Of a stretch of 64,000 bases of DNA, positions 42,557 to 52,991 are shown piece by piece. Position 1 is the first letter of the stretch. Every line of letters begins with the position of its first letter. The DNA comes from Batkoa obscura. Lineage: Eukaryota; Entomophthoromycota; Entomophthoromycetes; Entomophthorales; Batkoaceae. The notes below the pieces were generated by a model. It searched no databases, had not been told where the DNA came from, and saw only the letters and a list, made by a program, of their open reading frames with translations. Where the stretch lies: NCBI GenBank assembly GCA_030770535.1, contig JASVEC010000026.1, positions 62,001-126,000 on the forward strand, written 5' to 3'. The translations under genes and the position numbers were made by a program.

Positions 42557-42662
42557 ATATGGGGGTATTTTTTTTAGATTCATCACTTTTTCCATCTTTT
42601 AAGCGCTATTTGACCGGAAAAATTGTTAGTAAAATTCTTGAACAAAAAAATACATCCCCTAT
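42557..42662 (+). repeat. MITE copy 7
   Basis: TATGGGGGTATTTTTTTTAG...AAAAAAATACATCCCCTA. It abuts the 5' end of the truncated receptor pseudogene. Faces copy 6, 205 bp away. Confidence 0.9.
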
Positions 42663-43050
42663 TGTTATATAAAACTAGTCATTTTTACTAGCAATATCCC
42701 TGAGTTTATTGATTTAAGTTCCAATGATTCCTTTGACAATAATAGGTCATTATTAAAAGTTTCATGGAATAAAAAATCAGTGATCTTACGAATTTAAGGA
42801 TCACTTGGGTTGTATCCTATTTGCGCGTTCTTTAGCTGTATACTATATATTATCGATTCATTCCTAGTATATATTAATAATAGCATTAAATTGAGATATA
42901 CCTTGGATTCTATTTCCATCGTTCTATATGCCCTAGGGATTCTCTTTAACCCATTGTTGGTGGTCACTAATCATACTATAGTCAATAAGTAAATGGTTGA
43001 AGTAAGCAAAATTGTTCCAAAAAAAATAAAAATAATTAGACAATATAGTA
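42663..43050 (+). pseudogene. 5'-truncated copy of the single-exon 7TM receptor
   Basis: Encodes only the last third of the receptor intact at 54423-55346: YIKLVIFTSNIPEF, then a stop (TAA after VILRI) and the stretch DSFLVYINN, LDSISIVLYALGILFNPLL and VVTNHTIVNK, followed by a second stop (TAA for Glu). The sequence upstream of the MITE does not continue the gene. The copy lies just left of the composite transposon, and the intact gene lies just right of it, 11.4 kb away. Confidence 0.85.
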
Positions 43051-43054
43051 GCTG

Positions 43055-43116
43055 TTTTATTTTATTTTATTTTATTTTATTTTATTTTATTTTATTTTAT
43101 TTTATTTTTATTTTTA
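43055..43116 (+). repeat. (TTTTA)n microsatellite
   Basis: About eleven TTTTA units with a degenerate end. Confidence 0.93.
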
Positions 43117-43851
43117 TTATCCCTGATATCCTGGTGTTTTTATTACTAAGAGTTTTTTAAAGAGGAGACTAAAAAGAAGAAATGATTTAAAAGCTATAAA
43201 ATAACTCAAATGACATAGACGCAATACTACAATATGGTTACATTCCTTTTTAGATTTTTGGCATCAAAAAACAAGAATTATATTATATGGGGGTGTCCGA
43301 ATTGGTTTCAGAATTTAATTAGAAATTAATCCAAATTTTAAGTTTTTAAATTTGTAAGTCTTTAATGTATGATTAGCTAAATTTAAAAAGCTTAAAATTA
43401 AATATAAAAATTTAACTTAAAGACTTATTTTATTTATTTTATTTTTTTGATTATATGTTTGTGAAAGTTAGTGCCCAGCGGTAGGAGTTAAAAGCAGTTC
43501 TTGCTTGATTAACTTGCCTTGAGTCGAAGGGTCTTAGTTTATGTAACTAAGATAGACTTAAATGAATAAGAATAATACGTAATAGGCTACGAACTATATA
43601 AAATAAATAGAATGAAAGATACTACTGTAAAATCTATGTAAAATACTATAAGACTTAGTGGCTTTATTAATGGTACAATATTAGGGAATAATTTAGTTAA
43701 AAAGCCTCGAGTTATCATGTTGAAGAATCTCTTTTATACTCCAATAAATATGGATATTAAAACGGGAAGATAATATTGTTTGCAATATGAAGTTATAAAT
43801 TCTCACAGTAAATCAAAGAAAGGAGCTCTGGATTGACTATACCACATGGTC

Positions 43852-44251
43852 TGTGAAATCTGGTACTCAGGGTTTGGAGTCAAGAACAGCTATTGCTGGG
43901 TTGACTACACTATAAGTCGAAAGGTCTTAGTTTATGTAACTAAGATAGACTTGGATTATGAGGAATAGCACGTAATAGGTTACAAGCTATATAAGACAAA
44001 TAGAATAGACAATACTAATGTAAAATCTATGTAAAATAATATTAAGAAAACTTAGTGGCTTTATTAAATGTTCGAGATATCAGGGATTAATTCAGTTAAA
44101 AAGCCTCGAACTATTATACTCTGTAAACTCTTTTATACTCTGAAAAGTATAAGTATCAAAATGAGAAGATAATATTCTTTTGGGCGGAACTAGAAATTCT
44201 CATAACAAATCAAAATAATTAACCATGGGACTGACGAAGCGATATTTCACA
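43852..44251 (-). repeat. 3' LTR of the Ty3 element
   Basis: 400 bp, TGTGAAAT...ATTTCACA; no difference seen from the copy at 51005-51404. Confidence 0.96.
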
Positions 44252-44262
44252 TTTCCCTCCCT
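44252..44262 (-). promoter_or_regulatory. Polypurine tract
   Basis: AGGGAGGGAAA on the element's sense strand, directly before the 3' LTR; the family primes plus-strand DNA from such a tract. Confidence 0.85.
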
Positions 44263-44348
44263 ATGATTTGATATAGTGAATTTTTATGGCTTACTTACCG
44301 AGAACCTATGAGATGGAATTTGACTAGTTACAAATTGTATTCATTGAA

Positions 44349-47300
44349 TCACATTGCTGATTTGAGAAACTTGGCATGGACTCGGTTATATATAACGCTT
44401 GTTCGTTTATGTTTAATTGAATAGCTATCATACAAGTGTTTATGTATGACTTCATATGGTCCATCCCATTTCAATGCTAATTTATTTTTTCTAGATTGAT
44501 TATAGGAAGGGTACAGATGAACGATATCACCTACTTTGAAGACGGCTAGACGAGGAAGTCGAGAAATATCTTGTCGATACCTCCTTGTTTTCGAGTCTGT
44601 CAATGCATTAAAGGCGTCAACTTGGATAGCTATTAATTTTTTTGTTAGCTTAAGCAAGTACATGTCAGGACTCATCTCTTCTTGTCTAACCATCAAAGGA
44701 GCGAATGATATGGGGAGTCCCGGATGTCTCCCATAAAGCATAACAAAAGGGGATTTTTTGGTAATACTATGTACTGAATATCTATATGCTAAAATAGCAG
44801 AATGTAGATATTCATCCCAAGAGCTAGTTTTATCGAAAGCCAGCTTCCTTAGTATACGTACTAGTGTACCATTTACTCTCTCAACCATTCCGTTAGTTTC
44901 AGGGTGATATGGAGCTGCAGTAGAATGCTTTATGGCCATTAGTCTAGCTAATTTCGGGAGAACCAGGTTAACAAAATTGGCAGCGTTATCAGTAAGTATC
45001 ACCTGAGGGCTTCCATGCCTACAAATAATATCTTCGTATATAAATTTAGATATGTGAAAGGAAGTCTGATTTGGTATTGCTTTAGCTTCAACCCATTTAG
45101 TTAGATGGTCGATAGCTACAACAATAAATTTGTTCCCTCTTACCGAGGAGGCCTCACAGAGAGGACCTATTACATCTATACTTACCGTGTGAAATGCATG
45201 TTTAGGTAAAATAAACTTATAGGCTGTAGCTTTTATTTTACTTTGTTCCCTCTTGCAAACATCGCAATTATTTATAAAGTCTTCCAAATCTGGTATCATT
45301 GATTCCCAATAGCAGGAGACTTTCATAGTATCGTATGTTTTTTGGAAGGCTGAATGTCCACAGATTACATCATGGAATTGTTGGCATGCAGATAGTCGTG
45401 AAGAAGGCCTAATATATGGAATATATGTTCCCTTAATCTTTTTATACAAGGCATTATCTCTTACAATGATATTTTGAGCGTTTTTCTCAAGCCATTGTTT
45501 GAGTTCAGGCTGCTGCTGCGGCCATTTATCTTTATTACCCAATAGATTGTACAAATCATCATCTATGGGGGTAGCTAGACAAATTCTGGGCAACCTGCTA
45601 AGCCCATCTGCATTTTGATGATCTTTACCTGGTTTATATACTATATCAAAACTATACGATTGTAGTTTTAGAGCCCACCTAGCTAAACGTCCTTCAGGAT
45701 TAGTGATTGAATACAACCATTTTAGGGAAACATGATCGGTAATAACAGTAAAGTGAGTGCCGTAGATATACGGTCTAAATGCCTTTATAGCATGAATAAT
45801 TGCAAGGCATTCTTTCTCTGTTGTAGTGTAGTTCCTTTCGTGTTTCGACAAGGTCCTAGAGGTATAGGCTATTGGGTGTTCACAATTGTTATCATCGAGT
45901 TGACTTAAAACACCTCCAACTGCAGTTAGACTAGCGTCAGTATGTAGTGAGAAGGGCTTTGAGAAATTTGGAAACATCAATACTGGGGCGTTAAGCAGCT
46001 TGTTGCGAAGCTCTTCAAAAGCTTGTTGGTGTTCTTCCTTCCATTGAAACTTGACTTCTTTCTTTAGTAATTGGAACAGTGGGGTAGCTAAATTCGAAAA
46101 GTCTTTTATAAACCTTCGATAATAATTCATTAATCCAAGGAACACTTGTACCTCCCGCATTGTAGTTGGGGGGAGAAGCTCCTTTACTGCATCTAGTTTA
46201 TTTGGAATAGGGGCTAGTCCTTTGTCAGAGACTTTATAGCCTAGAAATTCCAGACTAGTTTGGAAGAATGAACACTTCTTTGGTTTTAACTTTAGATTGG
46301 CTTGACGGAGGCGCTCAAATACTGCTTTAAGATGAGTTAAGTGATCTACAAAAGTTCTTGAAAACACATTCAAGTCATCTAAGTAAATTAATACACACGA
46401 AAGTTTAAGGTCACCTAGTGTATTATCCATAAGACGCTGGAATGTAGCGGGAGCGTTCGAAAGGCCTTGTGGCATCCTAGTTGGTTGAAATAGTCCTTCA
46501 GAAGTTATTAAAGCGCACTTTTCTTGGTCTTCTGGATCCATTTCTACCTGCCAGTATCCTGAGATTAAATCCATTGCTGAAAAGTATTTAGCACCTTGTA
46601 ATCGGTCAACCGCATCGTCTATTCTGGGTAGAGGGTATACATCTTTCTTTGTGATTTTGTTAAGCTTTCTATAGTCCATAACTACTCTATTAGTTCCATC
46701 TTTTTTCTTAACGATCATAAGGGGGGAGGCCCATGGACTATTTGAAGGAATGATTAAACCTAGCCTTAAGAGTTTTTGAACTTCTTCTCGTTCTGCTTTG
46801 AGTTCAGATTGAGATTTACGATATGCTTTAGTTGCGACGGGTAATGAATCACATGTATATACTTTATGTTTAGTATTGCGAGCGCAACCAATATCTTCTT
46901 CTGAAGTTGCGAATATGTCTTTATATTCCTCCAGCAATTTATAAAATTGGAGTTGCTCATCTTGGTTTAGATGGTTAATAGTGTCTTTTTCCACAAAAAG
47001 GGCTTGGTTATTTGGGGCCTCTTCGTGAATTTGAAATTCTTCTAGTGTTGCAAATTTACTGAAAGTATTAATCAAGGCGTTGTTTTCTACGTATATCGTG
47101 CCAATCTGTTGGCATCTAGAGATATTGATTTCTTTTTTGGTAATGTTTGCAAGTAATAACTTGATAGTCTCATTCATGTTGTTGCCTAAAATTCCGGGCA
47201 TAGTTAGTGGTTCTAATTGTGAGACACCTTCTATACTATATATAGATAAATGGAATTCCTTAGGTATCCATAGTGAGATCTCAGTATCTAATACTATCTG

Positions 47301-48377
47301 TGACTTAGGCGGTATTAATAAGTTCTTAGGAGAAATAACGGGAATTCCAGACTGTTTATATGCTATCTCCGGATATTGATGAATTACGGATTCTGATCCG
47401 CAGAGAGTGACATCAATTAATTTATTGTTGGTCCGATAGTTCATTATACGGCAGCCAGGAGATTTATTGTTTATCATATTGATAGATAGGTCTCTTGGTT
47501 TATTGTAGTACATTGGGATGGATTGATCTAATATTTTTAAGATATTTTGATCGTACAACAATTGACAACCGTGTTTCACAAAGAATTCGGTGCCTAGGAG
47601 GAAGTCATAACCTTCACTTTCTAATACTATTGCTGGAAAGGCTAAGGTTAGTTTTCCAAATTTGATTGGTATTGATGAGTATGCTCCTAGTGCTGTAGTA
47701 GTTCCAGTTCCAGCTGTACCAAAGGTGTCTGAGCAATCTATATCTGGTTTAAAGGATAATCGTTTTACCAGACGACTCGATATGAAATTGATAGGAGCTC
47801 CACTATCTAATATGATGCGTACATTCTTTTTATAAATTGACGCATTGATGTAAGTACAATCGATGGAGTTAGCTTTGTCATCGAGGTTTACTAAAAGAAT
47901 CTGTTTATTTGGATTCTGGTATTCTCTAATAATTTTTCTAAATGCAATTGCTAAGTCTGATTCTCCAGTTAAGATCTTGTCTAGCGGGATTGGGATCGTA
48001 ACATTGGTTAACCACTGATGCGTGTTATCTAGTTCGCTTTGTGTGAGGGATAGTTTAGATAAATCAGATAATTGTGAGATGTAAGGTTTGGAGATCTCGT
48101 TCATTGGAATCGAATCAGGAGCATTAATAGAGTTATCAGGTAGCTTGAAAATTCGAGGTGGAATGACTTTAGGGATTTCCACAACAGGGACTTTTTTCTT
48201 TTTAGGTCTACCACGAATTCGCGAAGGAAGTGCTAGGATGAGGGTAGAGGGGTCAAATTTTGAAAGCGTATTAACTTTAAGGTCTAATCCAGTGCTTTCA
48301 TCTGGATCAGGAGGAATTTTTAACTTCGTGGAAGGGGGATCCTCATTTATCCTCCCACTTAGAAGTTTTTTGACTCG
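44349..48377 (-). CDS. Ty3-type Pol polyprotein
   Basis: Open frame with no ATG at its start, overlapping the end of gag by about 19 nt. Domains in order: aspartic protease (VRIILDSGAPINFIS), reverse transcriptase (YPLPRIDDAVDRLQGAKYFS, FQPTRMPQGLSNAPATFQRL, VLIYLDDLNVFS), RNase H (FSLHTDASLTAVGGVLS, TTTEKECLAIIHAI), integrase with its HHCC zinc module (CGHSAFQKTYDTMK, NNCDVCKREQ) and DDE core (SIDVIGPL, ILTDNAANFVN, HPETNGMVERVNGTL), and a C-terminal WDGPYEV (GPY/F) motif. Expression in this family is usually by ribosomal frameshifting from gag. Confidence 0.95.
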   Translation of the reverse strand, partial: RVKKLLSGRINEDPPSTKLKIPPDPDESTGLDLKVNTLSKFDPSTLILALPSRIRGRPKKKKVPVVEIPKVIPPRIFKLPDNSINAPDSIPMNEISKPYISQLSDLSKLSLTQSELDNTHQWLTNVTIPIPLDKILTGESDLAIAFRKIIREYQNPNKQILLVNLDDKANSIDCTYINASIYKKNVRIILDSGAPINFISSRLVKRLSFKPDIDCSDTFGTAGTGTTTALGAYSSIPIKFGKLTLAFPAIVLESEGYDFLLGTEFFVKHGCQLLYDQNILKILDQSIPMYYNKPRDLSINMINNKSPGCRIMNYRTNNKLIDVTLCGSESVIHQYPEIAYKQSGIPVISPKNLLIPPKSQIVLDTEISLWIPKEFHLSIYSIEGVSQLEPLTMPGILGNNMNETIKLLLANITKKEINISRCQQIGTIYVENNALINTFSKFATLEEFQIHEEAPNNQALFVEKDTINHLNQDEQLQFYKLLEEYKDIFATSEEDIGCARNTKHKVYTCDSLPVATKAYRKSQSELKAEREEVQKLLRLGLIIPSNSPWASPLMIVKKKDGTNRVVMDYRKLNKITKKDVYPLPRIDDAVDRLQGAKYFSAMDLISGYWQVEMDPEDQEKCALITSEGLFQPTRMPQGLSNAPATFQRLMDNTLGDLKLSCVLIYLDDLNVFSRTFVDHLTHLKAVFERLRQANLKLKPKKCSFFQTSLEFLGYKVSDKGLAPIPNKLDAVKELLPPTTMREVQVFLGLMNYYRRFIKDFSNLATPLFQLLKKEVKFQWKEEHQQAFEELRNKLLNAPVLMFPNFSKPFSLHTDASLTAVGGVLSQLDDNNCEHPIAYTSRTLSKHERNYTTTEKECLAIIHAIKAFRPYIYGTHFTVITDHVSLKWLYSITNPEGRLARWALKLQSYSFDIVYKPGKDHQNADGLSRLPRICLATPIDDDLYNLLGNKDKWPQQQPELKQWLEKNAQNIIVRDNALYKKIKGTYIPYIRPSSRLSACQQFHDVICGHSAFQKTYDTMKVSCYWESMIPDLEDFINNCDVCKREQSKIKATAYKFILPKHAFHTVSIDVIGPLCEASSVRGNKFIVVAIDHLTKWVEAKAIPNQTSFHISKFIYEDIICRHGSPQVILTDNAANFVNLVLPKLARLMAIKHSTAAPYHPETNGMVERVNGTLVRILRKLAFDKTSSWDEYLHSAILAYRYSVHSITKKSPFVMLYGRHPGLPISFAPLMVRQEEMSPDMYLLKLTKKLIAIQVDAFNALTDSKTRRYRQDISRLPRLAVFKVGDIVHLYPSYNQSRKNKLALKWDGPYEVIHKHLYDSYSIKHKRTSVIYNRVHAKFLKSAM

Positions 48378-50875
48378 TTATCGGAGTCGACAAACTTCTC
48401 AGTATCATCGCCTTCAGTATCGTTATAATTGAGGTGATTTATTTGTTTATTTTTATTGAAACGTTCATTGTTGCGAACATTCTTTTCGAAATAATATTTA
48501 AAAATACCATTTTCTGGCTTTGGTTCAGTGCAGTTAACGGTAATGTGTCCATATTCACCACAGTTCCAGCATCCAGTAAATACTCGAGATTTACGATGGT
48601 TGGAGTAGTGTTGTTGAGTGATGGTAAAACAATGAAGGTATTCGTTGTTGTCCATCCCTTTATCTATGTGATTAACATATAATTTCTTGGGTCTAACTTC
48701 ACTTTTTGGACTTCCAAGGTATAATTCTAAAATCTCTATCATCTGTGTAACGTTGGTGATGTTATGATGAGGATCTAGAAAAAGGCATGCGATATGACTT
48801 GGAAGGTTTCGCTGGAAGGCCAGGCGGAGGTCTGTAACGCTTAACTTTCCACAGGAAATTAAGGCATTAGCACGATTTCTTACGTTTGTAATGAAACTCT
48901 CAAGTTTACTTTCGTCGTCTAAACGTAAAGATAAGAGGGCTGCCTTTTTTGCTTCCATTTTTACATCGGAATCATAATGGTCTATAAACGCCTTTTTGAA
49001 GGAATCCCAATTACTGCGTAAGTCGTCAGGTAAAGTCATGCACCAAGAAAGTTCATTTGTTTGTAGTTGACCTAAAAGGCATTGAGGACGACATTCATAG
49101 GTCCAGTTGTTGGCATCGAGATGAACTTCTAGAGCTTTAATGAAGGTAGTAGCAGTAATTTCACTTGGATTGAATAAAAGACTAAAATTAAACTTTGTGT
49201 TAACAGGTTGGGAGCTTCTTGGGTAGTTGTGGCGGTGTGTTGAGAAGCTATGTGATTTTGGATCGTTACCAGAAGGTCCAGGATGACTAAAATAAGCGTC
49301 ATGGGTATTGTGTGATATACCATGATCATGTTGAACAGTAATCGGATCGGCTTGTACATAGTGAGGTGAAGATTTCTCATAGGATATATGTTGAGCGATT
49401 TGAGGAGCAATATGTGATGACTTATTTTTGTTAAAAGGATTGGCTAGGTTGACTTCAGCATAAGATTGTACACGAGGTCGTATTGGATCAGCGTTAGATC
49501 CTGTAGCAGGATTTCTTGAGTAAATACCATCAGTAGGTACAGCAGTCATTCTAGGATTTGATTGGGGTAGGTATGTGGAAACTTGAGGAGAGTTCTCTTC
49601 TTTCTTTGTTTGATCATCCGGTTGTACCAAGTGAACAGAACCATGATACTTATGGTTTATTTGATATTCAGTACCAAAGATAGATTCTGTGGCACTATCA
49701 CCCAGATCATATATATTGTATCTTGGAACGTCTCTGTAACTCGAGAGTCTGGAGGGAGGTGCTGAAACAGCAATACGCTCCTTTCTACAATTGCAAGAAG
49801 ATGCCTTGATTTGGTTAGTATTGGAAGCTACCCTAGTCTGAAGAAGAATGAGCTCTTCTCTGGTACTCTGTATGTTACGCGAGATTTCCTCCCAGTCAAC
49901 TACTGTTTGTTCTTTGTCCAGTCTAATTTGTTCCTTCAAATTATTATTGGAGGTGATAAGCTGGCTAATGGTAGTCACTTGTTGAGCCATTTGTTCATTA
50001 CAAACAGCTAAATCTTGTTCTAAAGCCAAGATTCTAGCATCTTTGGTTGAAGTAGATGGAGGGGATTGTTCAATACAGGATAAGCGGTGATTATACTCTT
50101 TGAATTTATTCATTAGCGATCTATGGAGTTCTGCGAAAGTGGCTTTTGTTTTTCCGTCAATATCTGAGATTCTTTCAGTAGTATGGTCATTGATCTCAGT
50201 GAGGGAAAGGTTGATCTCATCGGAGATTTTAACAAGTTCAGAATGTAGAGCAGTATCGAGCTGACGTAATTCAGCTTTGAGATCTCCTACTTCTCTTACT
50301 AATTCTCTGTGGGCTTCATAGGTAACGGTGTTATTAAGTCTTTGATTGAGCTCATTTAACTTACTAACATGGAGTTCATTTGAAGGGGCGATGACACCAC
50401 TCTTTTGGTTACTGATCATGGAAAGGTTGTTAACCGTAGTTAAAAGTGAGCTCAAAGAGGTAGACAATTCATTGTTATGAATTGAAAGACGGTCGAGTTC
50501 ACCAACCATCTGGATGAGTTTGTTGTGCAGGAACTCTACTAGATATTGTTGAACGTGGGAAAGGGTAGGTACCGTTTGGTACTGGGCACGAAAATTGATT
50601 TGAGTACTGGAGCCACTATTTTGGTATTGTCTCCAAGCGGAGAGGTCACCATCAAGGACGTGCATAGGGACAGCTCCGTAGGTAACGACTGAGTTTACAA
50701 CGTGAGGAGGTAGTGCAGCTTGATTTAAAGCAGCAGTTTCTATTTCTGGGGTCAGAACACTAGCTTCCTCTTCATCACTACTACCCATGTCGTATTCAGT
50801 GATGATCAACTGTTGACGGTTATCAAGAAGGTATTTTGAGTCCGCAAAATAAGGTGCAAGACCATTGTCGACCAT
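48359..50875 (-). CDS. Ty3-type Gag protein
   Basis: 838 residues from ATG. The N-terminal half is a long heptad-rich coiled coil (for example LSIHNNELSTSLSSLLTTV, LAVCNEQMAQQVTTISQLI). The middle is Pro/Ser/His-rich. The capsid-like region (FNPSEITATTFIKALEVHL, SWCMTLPDDLRSNWDSFKKA) is followed by one zinc knuckle, CWNCGEYGHITVNC. It packages element RNA in virus-like particles. The unusually long coiled-coil front is noteworthy. Confidence 0.92.
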   Translation of the reverse strand: MVDNGLAPYFADSKYLLDNRQQLIITEYDMGSSDEEEASVLTPEIETAALNQAALPPHVVNSVVTYGAVPMHVLDGDLSAWRQYQNSGSSTQINFRAQYQTVPTLSHVQQYLVEFLHNKLIQMVGELDRLSIHNNELSTSLSSLLTTVNNLSMISNQKSGVIAPSNELHVSKLNELNQRLNNTVTYEAHRELVREVGDLKAELRQLDTALHSELVKISDEINLSLTEINDHTTERISDIDGKTKATFAELHRSLMNKFKEYNHRLSCIEQSPPSTSTKDARILALEQDLAVCNEQMAQQVTTISQLITSNNNLKEQIRLDKEQTVVDWEEISRNIQSTREELILLQTRVASNTNQIKASSCNCRKERIAVSAPPSRLSSYRDVPRYNIYDLGDSATESIFGTEYQINHKYHGSVHLVQPDDQTKKEENSPQVSTYLPQSNPRMTAVPTDGIYSRNPATGSNADPIRPRVQSYAEVNLANPFNKNKSSHIAPQIAQHISYEKSSPHYVQADPITVQHDHGISHNTHDAYFSHPGPSGNDPKSHSFSTHRHNYPRSSQPVNTKFNFSLLFNPSEITATTFIKALEVHLDANNWTYECRPQCLLGQLQTNELSWCMTLPDDLRSNWDSFKKAFIDHYDSDVKMEAKKAALLSLRLDDESKLESFITNVRNRANALISCGKLSVTDLRLAFQRNLPSHIACLFLDPHHNITNVTQMIEILELYLGSPKSEVRPKKLYVNHIDKGMDNNEYLHCFTITQQHYSNHRKSRVFTGCWNCGEYGHITVNCTEPKPENGIFKYYFEKNVRNNERFNKNKQINHLNYNDTEGDDTEKFVDSDNESKNF
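48365..48371 (-). promoter_or_regulatory. -1 frameshift heptamer between gag and pol
   Basis: A AAA AAC in the gag frame, just before the gag stop and inside the gag/pol overlap. It fits the X XXY YYZ rule, and pol lies in the -1 frame, as is usual for such elements. Confidence 0.85.
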
Positions 50876-50984
50876 AGTTGAGAATTAAGGAGGTTAAGGG
50901 GGTTTTTCTTTGTTTGGGGTGGTTACGCGGTAAGGACCGTAAAGGAAAGATTATAAAGGCTATCTAAAATAGTTATAAGAGCTT

Positions 50985-51002
50985 TCCCAGTTATGAGCGC
51001 CA
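50985..51002 (-). promoter_or_regulatory. Primer-binding site
   Basis: TGGCGCTCATAACTGGGA on the sense strand, 2 nt after the 5' LTR. It starts with TGG, complementary to a tRNA CCA end. I cannot name the tRNA. Confidence 0.75.
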
Positions 51003-51004
51003 AA

Positions 51005-51404
51005 TGTGAAATCTGGTACTCAGGGTTTGGAGTCAAGAACAGCTATTGCTGGGTTGACTACACTATAAGTCGAAAGGTCTTAGTTTATGTAACTAAGATA
51101 GACTTGGATTATGAGGAATAGCACGTAATAGGTTACAAGCTATATAAGACAAATAGAATAGACAATACTAATGTAAAATCTATGTAAAATAATATTAAGA
51201 AAACTTAGTGGCTTTATTAAATGTTCGAGATATCAGGGATTAATTCAGTTAAAAAGCCTCGAACTATTATACTCTGTAAACTCTTTTATACTCTGAAAAG
51301 TATAAGTATCAAAATGAGAAGATAATATTCTTTTGGGCGGAACTAGAAATTCTCATAACAAATCAAAATAATTAACCATGGGACTGACGAAGCGATATTT
51401 CACA
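51005..51404 (-). repeat. 5' LTR of the Ty3 element
   Basis: 400 bp, reads the same as 43852-44251. Followed on the right by the second GGTC target copy. Confidence 0.96.
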
Positions 51405-51599
51405 GGTCCACGGTCAAATTGATTACAAGGCTACAACTAGTTTTGTAAACAAGTTAAATGATTATTGTGCGATAATCAATCACAGAGCTGATGAAACGAT
51501 ATTTCACAGTGTTTTGTATTTTTTATTAAATATTCAATAGCCATATAATATATAATTATCTAATTATTTGGCTTTATTTTTTACTAAAATAAAAATAAA

Positions 51600-52991
51600 A
51601 TGCAAGCTTATATAACTAAACTTCGAAATGGAATTTCTAAAAATTTTAATACAATAGGGAGAAGCACATTTTATAAACATTGTAATTCATCTACATCAAT
51701 TTTAACAACTATTCACAATAACCCAGAGTTTATGGAATTTTATAATAAAACAAAAAAAGGAAAAGAAATGTCATTAAAGTTTACTATTAATAATAACAAA
51801 CTCAATCAAGCAATGTATAAAATTAGTGTTTTAAGGGAAACAGGAAATAAAAATCAACAAGTAGCATTATTATCGACTATAGCTTCAGTATATTCTTTTG
51901 ATGAATGTAAAAGTTTTGGATTTAATATAAGTAAAGATCAATATGATTATTCAAAAATAATTAATAATAATAAAATAACAACGTTACGACCTACTATCAA
52001 AAATACAAAAAAAATTAAAGATGAGCAAATCGAGATTATTATACAATATTTACTTGATAATTCAACTATTTCATCAAGATTTAGTAAAAGAAATAATGAT
52101 AAATATTCGTCAGAGAATATATATATATTAAATAAAAGTAGAAGAATGTTATACAGTAAGTATTTTAACGATTTAAAAGATAAAGCAGCAGCTAGGTCAA
52201 CATTTTTCAAATATATACCAAATAATTTTAAAAATCCAGCAAGAAAAGCAGATTTATGTAATATATGTGCCCAGTATACAGTTAGAAAAAAGTTATTTGA
52301 AAACAAAATAAATACAGCGATAAAAAATAAAGCAGAGATAGAAGAATCTTTTAATAAAGAAAAAAGGTTATATAAATTACATGAGTTTTGTGTTGATACT
52401 CAAAAAAATATATTTAATGAAACTATTAAAAAATTAAATAATAGAAGTTGTATAATAATTTTAGACTTTAAACAAAACATGGAAATAGGAACAAGACCAG
52501 ATCCAATAAACTTAGATCATTATAACAAACAAGCTATATCAGTATTAGGGTTTGGCGTTTTGTATTTAAAAAATGATAAAACAATAGGCAAATTTTATTT
52601 TGATTATTTATCTGAAATACTAAATCATGATTCAGCATATCCAGGAGATTGTTTAATTGATTTAATATCTAAAGAGCCTTTATTTAAAAAGTTTGCAAAA
52701 ATTAACATATGGGCAGATACAGGATATCATTTTAAATTTCAAGAGTTTTTACATTATGTATTTGAAGAAATTCATAAAATAAATACTAGTTTAAATATTG
52801 ATCTTAATTTTTTTGCTGAGCATCATGGAAAAAGTATAGTTGACGGGCATTTTGGAAATCTTTCACAGTGGAAAAATAATCTTGAAGCATTAGGTAAAAT
52901 AGAAGATATTGATCAATTAATTTCAAAATTTGAGATTTTTGTTTGTGAAATAATAGAATTAATAACCCAACTGTCAATAATGGGCAAATAA
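51600..52991 (+). CDS. Transposase of the DNA transposon, family not recognised
   Basis: 463 residues from ATG. The N-terminal part has a helix-turn-helix-like stretch (GISKNFNTIGRSTFYKHCN). Around residue 220 a CNIC motif and a later LHEFC could bind zinc. The C-terminal half looks like an RNase-H-fold DDE/D nuclease: IIILDFKQNM (Asp near residue 289), INIWADTGYHFKF (Asp near 372), and FFAEHHGKSIVDGHFGNLSQW with a Glu near 406 and an Asp near 414. This architecture differs from Tc1/mariner, hAT and piggyBac proteins that I know. The relative at 21.6-23.2 kb confirms these segments. Downstream coding continues in another frame. Confidence 0.8.
   Translation: MQAYITKLRNGISKNFNTIGRSTFYKHCNSSTSILTTIHNNPEFMEFYNKTKKGKEMSLKFTINNNKLNQAMYKISVLRETGNKNQQVALLSTIASVYSFDECKSFGFNISKDQYDYSKIINNNKITTLRPTIKNTKKIKDEQIEIIIQYLLDNSTISSRFSKRNNDKYSSENIYILNKSRRMLYSKYFNDLKDKAAARSTFFKYIPNNFKNPARKADLCNICAQYTVRKKLFENKINTAIKNKAEIEESFNKEKRLYKLHEFCVDTQKNIFNETIKKLNNRSCIIILDFKQNMEIGTRPDPINLDHYNKQAISVLGFGVLYLKNDKTIGKFYFDYLSEILNHDSAYPGDCLIDLISKEPLFKKFAKINIWADTGYHFKFQEFLHYVFEEIHKINTSLNIDLNFFAEHHGKSIVDGHFGNLSQWKNNLEALGKIEDIDQLISKFEIFVCEIIELITQLSIMGK

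Larger units (their letters stand above)
43852..51404 (-). mobile_element. Ty3/Gypsy LTR retrotransposon, looks whole
   Basis: 7,553 bp, minus orientation, flanked by the 4-bp direct repeat GGTC (43848-43851 and 51405-51408). The two 400-bp LTRs read identical by eye, so the insertion is very recent. Order from its 5' end: LTR, primer-binding site, gag, pol with protease, reverse transcriptase, RNase H and integrase, polypurine tract, LTR. Integrase after RNase H places it in Ty3/Gypsy. No breaks were seen. It is inserted in an older LTR of a related family. Confidence 0.95.
43460..51508 (+). repeat. Solo LTR split by the Ty3 element
   Basis: Outer LTR in two pieces, 43460-43851 and 51405-51508 (about 496 bp together), TGTGAAAGTTAG...GATATTTCACA. 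It is inserted in the leader of the DNA transposon. The flanks TGTT (left) and GTGTT (right) are only an offset match, so the target duplication is eroded or imperfect. Confidence 0.85.

Noticed and set aside
48088-48682. Plus-strand frames over the gag/pol junction
   Set aside because: Antisense shadows of the Ty3 element's own frames.
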